A stretch of DNA of 64,000 nucleotides from Dermabacter vaginalis (GCF_001678905.1 NZ_CP012117.1:1116001-1180000); one strand, 5' to 3'. Shown: positions 1-9,876, counted from the stretch's first letter. The notes: generated by a model from the letters alone, not told the origin. Translations and numbers: made by a program.

Positions 1-52
1 CATGAGTACACCCGGGGGTTGCTCGATGCCGTCCCCGGAAGGGAGTTCATGC

Positions 53-751
53 GTGTCTGACGCCGCGGCGAAGACCGTGACCGCCACTCTCCGTAAGCGA
101 ATTATTGCCGCCCAGTATCAGGCTGGCACGCCGCTTCGCGAGGTAGCGCTCGCAAAGGAGTTCGAGTTCTCCCGCGTTCCCATCCGTGAGGCGTTGCGCA
201 TTCTCACAGCCGAAGGTTTCGTGGAGACGCGGGCAAACGTCGGATCCCGCGTGGCCCACCCACCCTTTGATGACGCGCGCGAGCTGTTTGACCTGCGCAT
301 CACTCTCGAGACCTCCCTCGTGCATGATGCTGCCGCCAGTTTTGCCGAGTTTTCCGCCCCCGGCGCCGCCCATGTGGAACGTTCGCGCCGTCTGTGCACG
401 GAAATTGAGGAAGCCCTCGCGCAGGGGGATCAAGCCTTCGCGAACCGCGATGGTGCGGGAATCGCCGAGGCCAATCTTCGCGTGCACCAGGGGCTCGCGG
501 ATCTCGCCATGCGCCCGGTTCTCAGCAACATTCTTCAACAGATTGGGGGGCGTGTGGAGTGGCTTCACAGCGCCCACCACGGGTTCACGCTCACTCGCGA
601 CACGTCCGCGTGGGATGAGCATAAGCGGATCTACGAACTTGTGCGTGCGGGAGAGGCGATAAAGGCGCAAACGCTCATGGGCGAGCATCTCAAGGCCTCG
701 CGCGATTCTTTCCTCGCGAGTCTCGCCAACCTCGCGGACGAGGATCGTTAG
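53..751 (+). CDS. GntR-family transcriptional regulator with FCD domain
   Basis: Predicted DNA-binding regulator of 232 residues. The N-terminal winged helix-turn-helix (about residues 5-70) shows the GntR signature with PLREVALAKEFEFSRVPIREALRIL, here split as PLREVALAKEF then SRVPIREALRIL. The rest is helical and fits an FCD ligand-binding domain (about 85-215), which in this family usually senses small organic acids. I chose the GTG at 53 because GGAAGGGAG lies 7 nt upstream; an in-frame ATG exists at position 2 and the gene could begin there or before the window. It converges on the TauE/SafE remnant with only 19 bp between. The effector and targets cannot be deduced. Confidence 0.82.
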   Translation: MSDAAAKTVTATLRKRIIAAQYQAGTPLREVALAKEFEFSRVPIREALRILTAEGFVETRANVGSRVAHPPFDDARELFDLRITLETSLVHDAAASFAEFSAPGAAHVERSRRLCTEIEEALAQGDQAFANRDGAGIAEANLRVHQGLADLAMRPVLSNILQQIGGRVEWLHSAHHGFTLTRDTSAWDEHKRIYELVRAGEAIKAQTLMGEHLKASRDSFLASLANLADEDR

Positions 752-770
752 ACCGTAACCGCCTCGGAAT

Positions 771-1564
771 TCACACGAATTGGCGCACGAGAGCGACGAG
801 CGCTACGACGACGATCGTCGCACGCAAAACAGAGTTCGGTAGGCGCTTTGCGAGGTGTGAACCCACGTACCCCCCAATCATTCCGCCGAATGCGAGGATG
901 GCGACTCCAACCCACCACACGGGTGCGTCGAAAAAGACAAAGGCGACGAGGTACACGAGCGCCGCGGTCGCGTTTACATACAACTGCGTGAGGTTCTTAA
1001 CGGGGTTGACGTCCTTCATGCTGCGCGAAGTGGTGATACCGAGGATGCCCATGTAGAGCACACCCTGGGCCGCGGTGAAATATCCGCCGTAGATCGCTGC
1101 GGCGCCCATGGGTGCCACGAGCCACGGGCTTTCGTATGCCGCCCCCACGGGACCTGTGGGCTCACTCGGCTCTGTCTCTCGTCGTTTTTTGAGCCATGCC
1201 GTGAGGGAAGGCTGGCCGATCACGAGGATGAGCGCAACGATGATGAGAATGGGGACGACAATATCGAGTGCGCGTGAGGGGGAGAGCAGCAGCAGGATTG
1301 AGCCGGCGCTTGCACACAGAATAGTCGTGATCGATAGCGGGGCGAGGTGAGCTTTTCCGCGGCGATTTCCTTGCGGAAGCCGAGCACCGAGGCGATCGTG
1401 GCGAATGACATGCCGATCGTATTGGTGCGAACGGCGACGCCGGGTGGAACTCCGAGTGCGAGGAGCACCGGGAGCGTGAGGAGAGACCCGGAGCCCACGG
1501 CGGCGTTGACGATGCCCGCGAGTATGCCCATGACGAACAGGAGCAACACGCTCAGGATCTCCAC
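771..1564 (-). pseudogene. TauE/SafE-family membrane permease, frameshifted
   Basis: The reading frame splits in two. The 5' part begins at GTG 1564, seven nt after GGAGGT, with a hydrophobic start (EILSVLLLFVMGILAG, VNAAVGSGSLL) typical of TauE/SafE sulfite or anion exporters, and stays in frame to about 1350. The remainder continues in another frame through LAPLSITTILCASAGS and further membrane segments to the stop at 771. One extra base in the short A/T run at 1352-1355 would restore a protein of about 264 residues of normal family length. Either a true one-base deletion or a sequencing error in a homopolymer. If real, the exporter is inactive. No transport partner is adjacent. Confidence 0.8.
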
Positions 1565-1672
1565 GCGACCCACCTCCGAAGCTTTGTATACATAGAAACG
1601 ATAGGCGTTACGCTAGCCGGTTGATGGCGCGTAGACGCGGGATGTTCGCCCTGTGGTCGATAGACTCTCCCC

Positions 1673-2662
1673 ATGGCCGAAGTCCAGTGGCACAGTATCG
1701 AACCCGCGCCCGTTGTGCTCATCGCGGGCAAGGAGGCGCTCCTCGCCCAGCGCGCGCTCGAACGCATCGTCGACCTCAGTCGCGAACGCCATGCGGACCT
1801 TGAGGTTCACCGTTTCATTTCGACTGAGATCACGAAGAGTGGCCTGCTCCAATACACGGCACCCTCGCTGTTCGGCGAGCCACGCCTCGTCATTATCGAC
1901 GAGGTGACACGCGGCGCGGAGCCTCTCATCAACGCTCTTCTGGAATACGTGAAGAGCCCCGAGCAAGATGTCACGCTCGTGCTCATTAACCGGGGGGATC
2001 AACGTGCCAAGAAGCTCCTCGACGCCGTCAAGAAGTCGGGAGCACCATGGGTCAATGCAGCCGAGATTAAAACGCCGAAGGCGAAGATGACGTTCGCCAT
2101 GAGCGAGTTTTCACGCGCACGACGCCGCGTCAATTCCGATGCCGTCAAAGCGCTCGTTGATGCATTCGGCACCGACCTCATGGAACTCGCGGCCGTCAGC
2201 ACCCAGCTCATGCGTGACACCGAGCCAGAATCGGGGCAGCAGGCCGGTCCAATCACGCTCCGCCACGTGGAGGCACTCACGGCGGGGCGTGCGGAAACCA
2301 CGGGGTTTGCGATTGCCGACGCTTGCCTCGCCGGCAAAGAGCGTGAAGCGCTCGTGCTTCTTCGCCAGGCGGAACTCTCGGGCCTTTCTCCCGTGGCTAT
2401 CGTGGCGACGATCGTGCGTAAGGCTAGGCAGGTTGCGCAGGTAGCGATTCCTGGCGCGACGGCGAAGAGCGTGGGCATGCAGGATTGGATGTTCCGCAAC
2501 AACGCTCAGCTCGCGCGGCACTACTCGGATCGAGCCCTCGCCTCGGTGTTTGAGTCACTCGCGAAGGCTGACGCTGCCGTCAAAGGCAATGATCGCGACC
2601 CGATGTGGGCACTTCAACGCCTTATCGTTGAGATCTCGCGTGCGAAGAGGGGGCGGGCATGA
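1673..2662 (+). CDS. holA: DNA polymerase III subunit delta
   Basis: Clamp-loader delta subunit, 329 residues, which opens the beta sliding clamp during replication. The protein has the family layout: an N-terminal AAA-like region beginning with VLIAGKEALLAQRALE, a degenerate ATPase core without a Walker A motif, and a C-terminal helical collar domain (about 215-325). Position just upstream of rpsT and lepA is the usual actinobacterial place for holA. ATG 1673 is chosen by similarity of length, since no strong ribosome site precedes it. The stop overlaps the start of a tiny membrane ORF. Confidence 0.9.
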   Translation: MAEVQWHSIEPAPVVLIAGKEALLAQRALERIVDLSRERHADLEVHRFISTEITKSGLLQYTAPSLFGEPRLVIIDEVTRGAEPLINALLEYVKSPEQDVTLVLINRGDQRAKKLLDAVKKSGAPWVNAAEIKTPKAKMTFAMSEFSRARRRVNSDAVKALVDAFGTDLMELAAVSTQLMRDTEPESGQQAGPITLRHVEALTAGRAETTGFAIADACLAGKEREALVLLRQAELSGLSPVAIVATIVRKARQVAQVAIPGATAKSVGMQDWMFRNNAQLARHYSDRALASVFESLAKADAAVKGNDRDPMWALQRLIVEISRAKRGRA

Positions 2663-2778
2663 ATCGTTTCGACTGGCGAACCGCTTTGTGGGTGGTGGGC
2701 GGTGCGCTTCTCACCCTTCTTCTCGTGCTGTCGTTTGCGAAGGACCTCGTGGCGCAACTGCATGCCATCCTTGGTTGA
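2659..2778 (+). CDS. Small single-pass membrane protein (39 aa), hypothetical
   Basis: A 39-residue frame whose ATG overlaps the holA stop codon (ATGA), so translation may be coupled. It has a basic N-terminus (MNRFDWR), one hydrophobic segment of about 20 residues (TALWVVGGALLTLLLVLSF) and a short tail ending in LHAILG. No family recognised. The overlap and the clean transmembrane design argue that it is real; its length means chance cannot be excluded. Confidence 0.45.
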   Translation: MNRFDWRTALWVVGGALLTLLLVLSFAKDLVAQLHAILG

Positions 2779-2921
2779 GCGAACCGCCGATTCCGTGTCT
2801 CATTGGGACTTAGGGCTCTGGCGTCGCGAATAATCTCGAGGTTCCCCCTCACACTCAATAACACTTTGATAACTCTTGTGGAGGGCCTCTACTGGCACGC
2901 GCATAACAGTGGTATCCATAA

Positions 2922-2946
2922 GGTGGTTTGTTTTCCCACCGGAGGT
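2922..2946 (+). promoter_or_regulatory. Hairpin abutting the ribosome-binding site of the surface protein gene
   Basis: GGTGG (2922-2926) can pair with CCACC (2936-2940), directly followed by the strong ribosome site GGAGGT (2941-2946), 7 nt before ATG 2954. The stem may influence initiation; it also decides the start codon. No convincing -10/-35 pair was found in 2779-2920. Confidence 0.3.
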
Positions 2947-2953
2947 TACCCCC

Positions 2954-5900
2954 ATGCCGAACCGCTCTGCCGCTTCCCCTCGCCATCGTGCTTTCAACGC
3001 TGGCATTGGCGCCCTTGCCGTCACGTCACTTCTCGCTCCCGCAGCTGCCATCGCCGCCCCCGCCGAGGCCGACCCTGCTGCACACGTAGGTACCGAAACG
3101 CCCGAGGCAACCGCCCCTGAGAGCGTCGAAATCCCCGAAAGCGGCGGTGATGCCACCCCTGAGCGCAGCCTCGAGGAGCAGATCGCCGATGCGAGGGTCG
3201 ACGTCGAGAAGGCTACCGAGGCGCGCGATGTAGCTAGCGGCGAGCTCGCTGTTGCGCAGAAGCATCTCGATGCAGGAACTGGGGAGACGGCGGCCGCTGA
3301 GGAGTCCAAGGCTGCTGCGGCGCAGAAGCTGCAGGGCGAGATTGATCGCGAGATTGCCGAGGCGCAAGCCGCGGATCAGGCTGCTGCGGAAGAGCTCGAT
3401 CAGGTGACCGCTGCCATGGAGCAGGCCCTGGCCGAGAAGAATGCCGCCGACAAGGCTCTCGCCGACGCCCAGGCAGAACTGGAGAATGCGCAGGCGACTC
3501 TTGGTGCTGTCGAATCGACCACACCCGACACCGCGGCCGAGGATCTTGCCAAGGCTGAGGAAAACGCCGCCGCTGCCGAGCAAGCGTTGACCGAAGCCCA
3601 ATCACAAGTCGACGAAGCGCAAAAGGCCGCCGATGAAGCTGCCACGAAGGTGAGCGACGCCGAAGCCGCAAAGGCCGAGGCCGAGCAATCCCTCACGAAA
3701 GCTCAAGAGGAACAAAAAGCCGCTCAGTCGCGTGTCAATGACGCCCAGGCGCGCAAGGACGAAGCCGATTCGCGCGTCGCTGAGCTCGAAACGGCGAGCG
3801 GGACCGACACTACTGAAGCTAAGGCAGAGCTCGACAGCGCCGTGGCTGCCCGCGACACCGCGCAGAACGAATTGAGTGCGGCAAATGCCGCGCTTGCGGA
3901 GGCAAACACTGCCGTTGAGAACCAGCAGAATGCAGTCAAGACGGCAAAGAGTGAGCTTGAGAAAGCACAGGAAGCGGCGAACGAAGCTGAGAATGCTGTC
4001 ACTACGGCGCAAAGCAACCTCTCCAGTTTAGAGAGTCAGCGTGATCAAGTCCAGGAACAGCTCGACGATGCGACTGCTGCTCTTAAGACTGAACAGAACA
4101 AAACAGCGAGCCTTGAGACCAAGAAGGATGCTGATGGTAGGGCACTTTCTGCAGCGCAACAAAAGGTGGAGGAGGCTCAGGCTGCGGTAACGACGGCCCA
4201 ACAGAACGTGGCTGAGGCGGAAAAGTCACTGAAAGAAACGGCCGTCACCTACCCGAAGATTGCACGTGGCTTCTACGAATGGATGAAGGGCCAGGGGTAT
4301 ACAGAGTCGGCCACCATGGCGCTTGAGATTCTTGATGACAAAACTACGGTTTCGCCAGCGGAGAAAGAGGATGGAAGCCCCGTTGATTCTCGGGTGGTCA
4401 CTTCCCTAACGAACGAGGACGACGCCAACGATGCGACGAGCCTTAAGAACATGCTGGCCTCCGTCAAGTGGATGAAGGAAGCAAACCGCTTGCGGAAGGA
4501 TGTAGAGAAACTGCCGGAGGCGCAAGTGAGCCTGCGACTCATGGCGGTGTCTCAGGTGAAAGCCAACTGGTCCCAAGAGCACACGTTGAAACATTCGAAT
4601 GTTTTTGGTGCAGGAGAAAATCTCGCGTGGGGCTGGGAAAGCTTCGATCCCTATGGCACTACCTCGCGTCAACGCCCTTACTACATGCCCGGTACGGAGG
4701 TTGACGGTCAAAAGCAGTACGAAGCCGCTATGGCCAAAGTTAAGGCTGGTCAAACTCCAGACGTCAATGATTTGCCTCAGGGGTGGTTCTGGCTCGAAAA
4801 ATTTGTGCTCAAATCGCAGCAGGAGTATGGCTTTGATTTCAAGGCAAAATATCCGCAGGTGGGTAGCGCCACAGGGCACTACAGATTGATTGCTGATATG
4901 AATTCTGGCGCCAAGATTGTGGCCATGGGATATGGCCTCAATACGGATGCCAATGAGGTGGACGGGTTCAATTTCGCAGAAACGCATAGCCTCGGCATGG
5001 CGGCTGGTTACGGAAAGACACCAACGGGTTGGGCCATTAGCGAAGCGGAGTCCAAAGAGCTCATGAGCGTCGACCGCTTCGAGGAGCTTCTGAAGCAGTA
5101 TGAGGGTCTCACTGAACAACCAGCGGTTGCGACCCCGGACGCGAAGGCCAACCTGGATGCCGCTCAAGCTGAGTTGAAGGACGCCGAAGAGCGTTTGGCT
5201 CAAGCAATGCGCGCTAGTGATCAGGCAGCGGCGAATGCCAATACGTCCGCGGATGCGCTCGCAAAGAATACGACTGCTATCGCGGATCTGAAGAAGGACC
5301 TGGAAGAATACTCAAACAAGCGCGATGAGCTCGCCGTGAAGGTTGAGGAGGCGAAGCAGGCTCTCACCGCGGCGGAAGAGGCGCTCGATCCGGCTCAAAA
5401 CGCCCTTCAGCAGGCGCAGCAGGTTCACGCTACGGCTGAATCGGATTTGAAGCAGCTTGAGGCTGATACGCAAGCCAAGCAGCAGGCCGTAGCCCAAGCA
5501 CAGAAGGCCTACGACGATGCCGAGGCTCGCGTAACGAAGGCCCAGCAAACCCTCGCTGACCTCGCGAGCGGTACGGAACTGGGCAACGCACGCGAGGCAG
5601 CTGCCGCCGCGGACCAGGAGCTTTCCGCAGCTCAGCGAGCACTCACTGACGCTAATACCGCGGTCGTGGACGCTCAGCAAAAGGCGACGAGCGCTACTAA
5701 TGCTCTTGCAGAGGAAGAGAATGCGCGAGCGGCTGCCGAAAAGACTCTCGCTGACGCTACGGCACCCATGAAGGAGCTTGAGGAGGCGAAAGCCAATGCC
5801 GACGCTGCTCTCGCCGCCGCCCAAGCCAATACCAAGAATCTCGCCGATGCGAACGCAGCCGTCGCGGCAGCATCCGAGGAGTTGGATAATGCCCGGGACC

Positions 5901-6595
5901 GCGCTGAGAAGGCTGAAGCGGCATATAACGAGGCAGTCGCCGCCGTCGAACCTGCCAAGGCTAAGCGCGAGGCCGCAGCTATGGTGCTCGCCGCAGCCGA
6001 GGGCCTCACATTCGACGGCGTCGTAGCCAATGGTGTCGATCAGGCGACATACCCCGAAGTCGCAGAAGCCCGCGCAGCCTACCTCGCTGCAGAGGCAGGT
6101 CTCGAGGACGCTCGTGCTGCCGTTAGCCCTGCCGAAATAGCAGTGGCCGACGCACAAGCAGCGCTCGATATGGCCGAGGCCCGACTCGCAGCCGCAGAGG
6201 CAGAACTTGCACGGCTTGAAGCACTGGTGGAGCCGGGCGCTCCTGGCAGCACCGAACAACCTGGTGTAGGAGAGCCAGCTGACGAAGATTCCGGCGCTGA
6301 TTCCTCTGAAACTGAGGTAGAAGGCAGCGAAGAGCAAACCGAAGCTGAAGGCGAAGACGCTGCCATCAGTGATGCCGTGGCCGAGGTTGAGGCGTCAGGC
6401 CGTGGGAAAGGCGGTTCTCGTAAGGGCACGCCAGCTCACACAGTTGTGGTGAGCGAGCACGATTCGCGCCCTGACGCGCTTCCACGTACGGGCTTCGGCG
6501 CCGCGGGTCTCGCAGGTCTCGCTGCCCTCAGTATGATCAGCGGCGCGGGCCTCGCCGCGCGTAGCGACTCTGGCCGCCGCGCGCGCCGCGACTAA
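2954..6595 (+). CDS. LPXTG-anchored coiled-coil surface protein with an embedded CAP-like domain
   Basis: A 1213-residue exported wall protein. A signal peptide (hydrophobic ALAVTSLLAPAAAIA, cleavage after about residue 33) is followed by about 400 residues of Ala/Glu/Lys/Gln-rich heptads predicted to form a long coiled coil. A globular block (about 433-715) with aromatic residues, ENLAWGW and GHYRLIADMN follows, resembling CAP/SCP-like domains or the SEC10/PgrA surface-exclusion domain. A second coiled coil covers about 725-1080, then an acidic Pro/Glu spacer. The C-terminus has the sortase motif LPRTG, a hydrophobic segment and a basic tail. ATG 2954 is preceded by GGAGGT at 7 nt. The globular block is coded by visibly more AT-rich DNA than the coiled coils. 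Likely an adhesin or cell-cell contact protein; the partner is unknown. Stands alone between holA and rpsT. Confidence 0.85.
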   Translation: MPNRSAASPRHRAFNAGIGALAVTSLLAPAAAIAAPAEADPAAHVGTETPEATAPESVEIPESGGDATPERSLEEQIADARVDVEKATEARDVASGELAVAQKHLDAGTGETAAAEESKAAAAQKLQGEIDREIAEAQAADQAAAEELDQVTAAMEQALAEKNAADKALADAQAELENAQATLGAVESTTPDTAAEDLAKAEENAAAAEQALTEAQSQVDEAQKAADEAATKVSDAEAAKAEAEQSLTKAQEEQKAAQSRVNDAQARKDEADSRVAELETASGTDTTEAKAELDSAVAARDTAQNELSAANAALAEANTAVENQQNAVKTAKSELEKAQEAANEAENAVTTAQSNLSSLESQRDQVQEQLDDATAALKTEQNKTASLETKKDADGRALSAAQQKVEEAQAAVTTAQQNVAEAEKSLKETAVTYPKIARGFYEWMKGQGYTESATMALEILDDKTTVSPAEKEDGSPVDSRVVTSLTNEDDANDATSLKNMLASVKWMKEANRLRKDVEKLPEAQVSLRLMAVSQVKANWSQEHTLKHSNVFGAGENLAWGWESFDPYGTTSRQRPYYMPGTEVDGQKQYEAAMAKVKAGQTPDVNDLPQGWFWLEKFVLKSQQEYGFDFKAKYPQVGSATGHYRLIADMNSGAKIVAMGYGLNTDANEVDGFNFAETHSLGMAAGYGKTPTGWAISEAESKELMSVDRFEELLKQYEGLTEQPAVATPDAKANLDAAQAELKDAEERLAQAMRASDQAAANANTSADALAKNTTAIADLKKDLEEYSNKRDELAVKVEEAKQALTAAEEALDPAQNALQQAQQVHATAESDLKQLEADTQAKQQAVAQAQKAYDDAEARVTKAQQTLADLASGTELGNAREAAAAADQELSAAQRALTDANTAVVDAQQKATSATNALAEEENARAAAEKTLADATAPMKELEEAKANADAALAAAQANTKNLADANAAVAAASEELDNARDRAEKAEAAYNEAVAAVEPAKAKREAAAMVLAAAEGLTFDGVVANGVDQATYPEVAEARAAYLAAEAGLEDARAAVSPAEIAVADAQAALDMAEARLAAAEAELARLEALVEPGAPGSTEQPGVGEPADEDSGADSSETEVEGSEEQTEAEGEDAAISDAVAEVEASGRGKGGSRKGTPAHTVVVSEHDSRPDALPRTGFGAAGLAGLAALSMISGAGLAARSDSGRRARRD

Positions 6596-6633
6596 GGCAG
6601 GGTCGCAAGAAGCGACATACACACACGAAAACC

Positions 6634-6672
6634 GCGCCCCGGTGGTTGCCATCCGCAACTGCCGGGGTGCGC
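6634..6672 (+). terminator. Hairpin downstream of the surface protein gene
   Basis: Two-part stem: GCGCCCCGG (6634-6642) pairs with CCGGGG plus a bulged T and GCGC (6662-6672); inside it GTTGC pairs with GCAAC around CATCC. There is no T tract on the plus strand, so it may be a processing or weak termination signal. Confidence 0.5.
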
Positions 6673-6723
6673 TCGCACTTAAAGCGGCGAGCCGTCGGAC
6701 TCCGCGCCGCTAAAGAGGCAACG

Positions 6724-6751
6724 AAAAAGGCCCCGCCGAAGCGGGGCCTTT
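6724..6751 (-). terminator. Rho-independent terminator of rpsT
   Basis: AAAGGCCCCGC (6726-6736) pairs with GCGGGGCCTTT (6741-6751) around a CGAA tetraloop. On the minus strand the stem is followed by a T run from A6724-6728. Because the stem is symmetric it can also stop transcription arriving from the surface protein gene. Confidence 0.88.
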
Positions 6752-6778
6752 CATTGCGCTAAAACGCGCGGACTATGC

Positions 6779-7045
6779 TCACTTATCGAGAGTCGCCACA
6801 AGCTTCGCGAGGCCCGACTTGCGGTTCGCGGCCTGGTTCTTGTGGATAACGCCCTTCGACACAGCCTTGTCGAGCTTGCGCGAAGCCTCACGAAGAGCCT
6901 TGGCCGACGCATCAGCATCGCCGGCAGCGACCGCGGTGCGAACCTTACGCACGTAGGTCTTGAGCTCGCTGCGGTACGCCTTGTTGCGCTCCTGAGCCTT
7001 CGCGTTGGTCTTGATGCGCTTGATCTGGGACTTGATGTTTGCCAC
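6779..7045 (-). CDS. rpsT: 30S ribosomal protein S20 (bS20)
   Basis: 88 residues, Lys/Arg-rich and helical, with the family start [13 protein letters not shown] and the conserved ending [13 protein letters not shown]. Binds 16S rRNA in the small subunit body. Start is GTG at 7045 with AAAGG 8 nt upstream. Expressed alone on the minus strand and followed by a strong terminator, as usual for rpsT next to holA and lepA. Confidence 0.96.
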   Translation of the reverse strand: MANIKSQIKRIKTNAKAQERNKAYRSELKTYVRKVRTAVAAGDADASAKALREASRKLDKAVSKGVIHKNQAANRKSGLAKLVATLDK

Positions 7046-7298
7046 GAGGTGCCTTTTCTAGATGTTGAGGTGAAACGCCGCTCATGAGAGGTGCTCGCGC
7101 TCGACGGGGACGGGCGGTGGGGTATCGCCTGGAGACGTCAAACGTTCGCATCACGAACGGAAAAACTCACGCCGGCGCATGCAGCACCACGCCCCAGAGA
7201 CACGAAAGGGGTGTAAGCACGCCGCACGCAGCGCAGTATGTTCACACATACAGCCGTCAACTCTACCAGCGGCCGGCGCGAAAGCACAGGGCTTCAGC

Positions 7299-7901
7299 TC
7301 ACCAACCGTGCTCTTCGCGTGTGGCATTAGCCACCCGATCAAAGCGAGCCTTGTCGAGCTTGCCGCCCTCGCGTCGCACCTTCGATGCTTCGAGGCGAAT
7401 GAGGCGATCGACCCTCACTTCCGAGGGACGGTGCTTGGCGTCCCACGAACCGGTGCCGATGTCCACCCAGCGATTGCCGTGTTCATCGGTGTGATCGCCC
7501 TTGCCACGGTCGCGCGAGGTGAGCATAAGCGTGACAATGACGCCATTGCCCTCCTCAGCAAGCACGAGTACGGGGCGGTCTTTGCCCTTCGAGGGATCTT
7601 CCTCGAACGGTACCCATGCCCACACGACCTCGCCCGGATCGGGGTTGCCGTCTGCCGCAGGTGCATACGTGATGGTCAGGGGAGCGCTGCTGGCGCGATC
7701 GGGGAGCGCGGAGTGCGCTTCGCTTGGGCCGGCACCATCGCGGGTTTGTGGTCCGACGTTTGCCGGGCCAGCGTCGGACCCTTTTCGCTTGTTTTCGAAG
7801 GCCCGCACCCCCTCCCGGGCAAGGCGACCCGCGGCCCGCTGGACCTGACGGTTTCGGGCGAGTGAGCCCGCGATGGATCTAAGTGAGGAGAGAACGCTCA
7901 T
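7299..7901 (-). CDS. PemK/MazF-like protein (orphan)
   Basis: 200 residues. The C-terminal half (about 85-200) has the PemK/MazF fold signature: GEVVWAWVPFEEDPSKGKDRP, VLVLAEEG and later WVDIGTGSWD. The N-terminal 85 residues are basic and low in complexity, unlike classical 110-residue toxins. No antitoxin gene adjoins it: rpsT lies downstream and lepA is divergent. Members at this locus are often annotated as type II toxins, but a housekeeping RNA-related role is equally possible. The 250 bp between it and rpsT hold only a small inverted repeat (CGTTCG/CGAACG, 7143-7159). Confidence 0.72.
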   Translation of the reverse strand: MSVLSSLRSIAGSLARNRQVQRAAGRLAREGVRAFENKRKGSDAGPANVGPQTRDGAGPSEAHSALPDRASSAPLTITYAPAADGNPDPGEVVWAWVPFEEDPSKGKDRPVLVLAEEGNGVIVTLMLTSRDRGKGDHTDEHGNRWVDIGTGSWDAKHRPSEVRVDRLIRLEASKVRREGGKLDKARFDRVANATREEHGW

Positions 7902-8001
7902 GGTGTGACCGTATCAACCCGTGCGATGGTGGGAGTGAACGGGCCAAAAACGAGTGTGCATGGGACAATGAAGGCATCTTTGCCCGTCGAAAGGATTCCC
8001 G

Positions 8002-9864
8002 TTGACTAGCGCCCCCGCGAACATGCGCGAGATCGAGCCAGCCGCGACCTCCATGGAGAGGATTCGTAACTTCTGCATCATCGCGCACATCGATCATGGC
8101 AAATCGACTCTCGCCGACCGCATGCTCCAGCTCACCGGCGTCGTTGATGAGCGTGCGATGCGGGCCCAGTACCTCGACCGCATGGATATCGAACGCGAGC
8201 GCGGCATCACGGTGAAAAGCCAAGCCGTGCGCATGCCGTGGGTCGTGGATGGCGAGGCATACGCGCTCAACATGATCGACACGCCGGGCCACGTGGACTT
8301 CACCTACGAGGTCTCGCGTTCGCTCGCGGCGTGCGAAGGCGCGATTTTGCTGGTCGATGCCGCTCAGGGGATCGAGGCACAGACCCTCGCGAATCTCTAC
8401 CTCGCGCTCGATAACGACCTTGAGATCATCCCCGTGCTCAACAAAATTGATCTGCCGGCTGCCGATCCGGAAAAGTACGCCGCGGAGATCGCCCAGCTCG
8501 TGGGCTGCGAACCCGACGACGTGCTCAAGGTTTCCGGGAAGACCGGCGAAGGAGTTGAGGCGCTTCTCGATCACGTCGTGCGCACGATCCCGAAGCCCCA
8601 TGGGCGCATCGATGCGCCCTCGCGCGCGATGATTTTTGACTCCGTGTACGACACCTACCGGGGCGTTGTGACGTATGTGCGTGTGGTTGACGGGCAGCTC
8701 GACCCGCGCGAGAAAATTCAGATGATGTCGACCGGTGCGACTCACGAACTGCTCGAGCTCGGCGTGATTTCGCCCGAGCCGAAGCCCACGAAGGGGCTCG
8801 GCCCCGGCGAGGTCGGCTACCTCATTACGGGCGTGAAAGACGTGCGCCAGTCGAAGGTCGGTGACACCGTGACCGCTGCGCTGCGCGGCGCCGAAGAACC
8901 GCTAGCCGGCTACTCCGAACCGAAGCCGATGGTGTTCTCGGGGCTCTTCCCGATTGATGGCTCCGACTACCCGGCGCTTCGCGACGCGCTTGACAAGCTC
9001 AAACTCAACGACGCCGCGCTCAACTATGAGCCCGAGACCTCGACCGCGCTTGGCTTCGGCTTCCGCGTGGGCTTCCTCGGCCTGCTTCATCTCGAGATCG
9101 TGCGCGAGAGGCTCGAGCGCGAGTTCAACCTCGATCTGATTTCGACCGCGCCGAGCGTGATCTACCACGTGACGATGGAGGACGGCACCGAGGTCGAAGT
9201 GCTGAACCCTTCGGACTTCCCCGAGGGCAAGGTTCACGAGATCCGCGAGCCCGTTGCGAAGTCCACGATCCTCGTGCCCAAGGAATTCGTGGGCACCGTG
9301 ATGGAACTGTGCCAGTCGAAGCGCGGAACGATGAAGGGCATGGACTACCTGAGCGAAGACCGCGTGGAGCTTCGGTACACCCTTCCCCTTGCCGAAATCG
9401 TGTTCGACTTCTTCGACCAGCTCAAGAGCCGAACGAAAGGCTATGCCTCGCTCGATTACGACGTGCAGGGTGAGGAAGCGGCCGATCTGGTCAAGGTGGA
9501 CATGCTGCTTCAGGGCGAAACGGTGGACGCCTTCAGCGCGATTGTGCACCGCGATAAGGCCTACCACTACGGCGTAGAGATGGCCGGCAAGCTCAAGAAC
9601 CTCATTCCTCGCCAGCAGTTCGAGGTGCCCATCCAGGCGGCAATCGGTTCGCGCATCATCGCTCGCGAGAACATCCGCGCAATCCGTAAAGACGTGCTCT
9701 CCAAGTGCTACGGCGGCGACATCTCTCGTAAGCGCAAGCTGCTCGAGAAGCAGAAGGAAGGCAAGAAGCGGATGAAGTCGATCGGTTCGGTTGACGTGCC
9801 GCAGGAAGCGTTCATCGCGGCGTTGCGCTCGGACGCCGGCTCGGCCGACGGCAAAAACAAATAA
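8002..9864 (+). CDS. lepA: Elongation factor 4 (translational GTPase)
   Basis: 620 residues. GTPase domain with G1 [10 protein letters not shown]3 DTPGHVDF and G4 NKID; then the EF-G-like domains II, III and V and the LepA-specific C-terminal domain ending in the basic [17 protein letters not shown] region. Back-translocates or remodels stalled ribosomes. The start is TTG 8002, preceded by AAAGGA at 7 nt; no ATG lies closer to the conserved [10 protein letters not shown]. It opens a plus-strand block with the MOSC gene 12 bp downstream and hemW after it. Confidence 0.97.
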   Translation: MTSAPANMREIEPAATSMERIRNFCIIAHIDHGKSTLADRMLQLTGVVDERAMRAQYLDRMDIERERGITVKSQAVRMPWVVDGEAYALNMIDTPGHVDFTYEVSRSLAACEGAILLVDAAQGIEAQTLANLYLALDNDLEIIPVLNKIDLPAADPEKYAAEIAQLVGCEPDDVLKVSGKTGEGVEALLDHVVRTIPKPHGRIDAPSRAMIFDSVYDTYRGVVTYVRVVDGQLDPREKIQMMSTGATHELLELGVISPEPKPTKGLGPGEVGYLITGVKDVRQSKVGDTVTAALRGAEEPLAGYSEPKPMVFSGLFPIDGSDYPALRDALDKLKLNDAALNYEPETSTALGFGFRVGFLGLLHLEIVRERLEREFNLDLISTAPSVIYHVTMEDGTEVEVLNPSDFPEGKVHEIREPVAKSTILVPKEFVGTVMELCQSKRGTMKGMDYLSEDRVELRYTLPLAEIVFDFFDQLKSRTKGYASLDYDVQGEEAADLVKVDMLLQGETVDAFSAIVHRDKAYHYGVEMAGKLKNLIPRQQFEVPIQAAIGSRIIARENIRAIRKDVLSKCYGGDISRKRKLLEKQKEGKKRMKSIGSVDVPQEAFIAALRSDAGSADGKNK

Positions 9865-9876
9865 GGAGGCACGATC

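Noticed and set aside
3150-4250. Repetitive Ala/Glu/Gln/Lys pattern suggesting DNA repeats
   Set aside because: The periodicity is at the protein level (coiled-coil heptads); I see no exact nucleotide repeat units.
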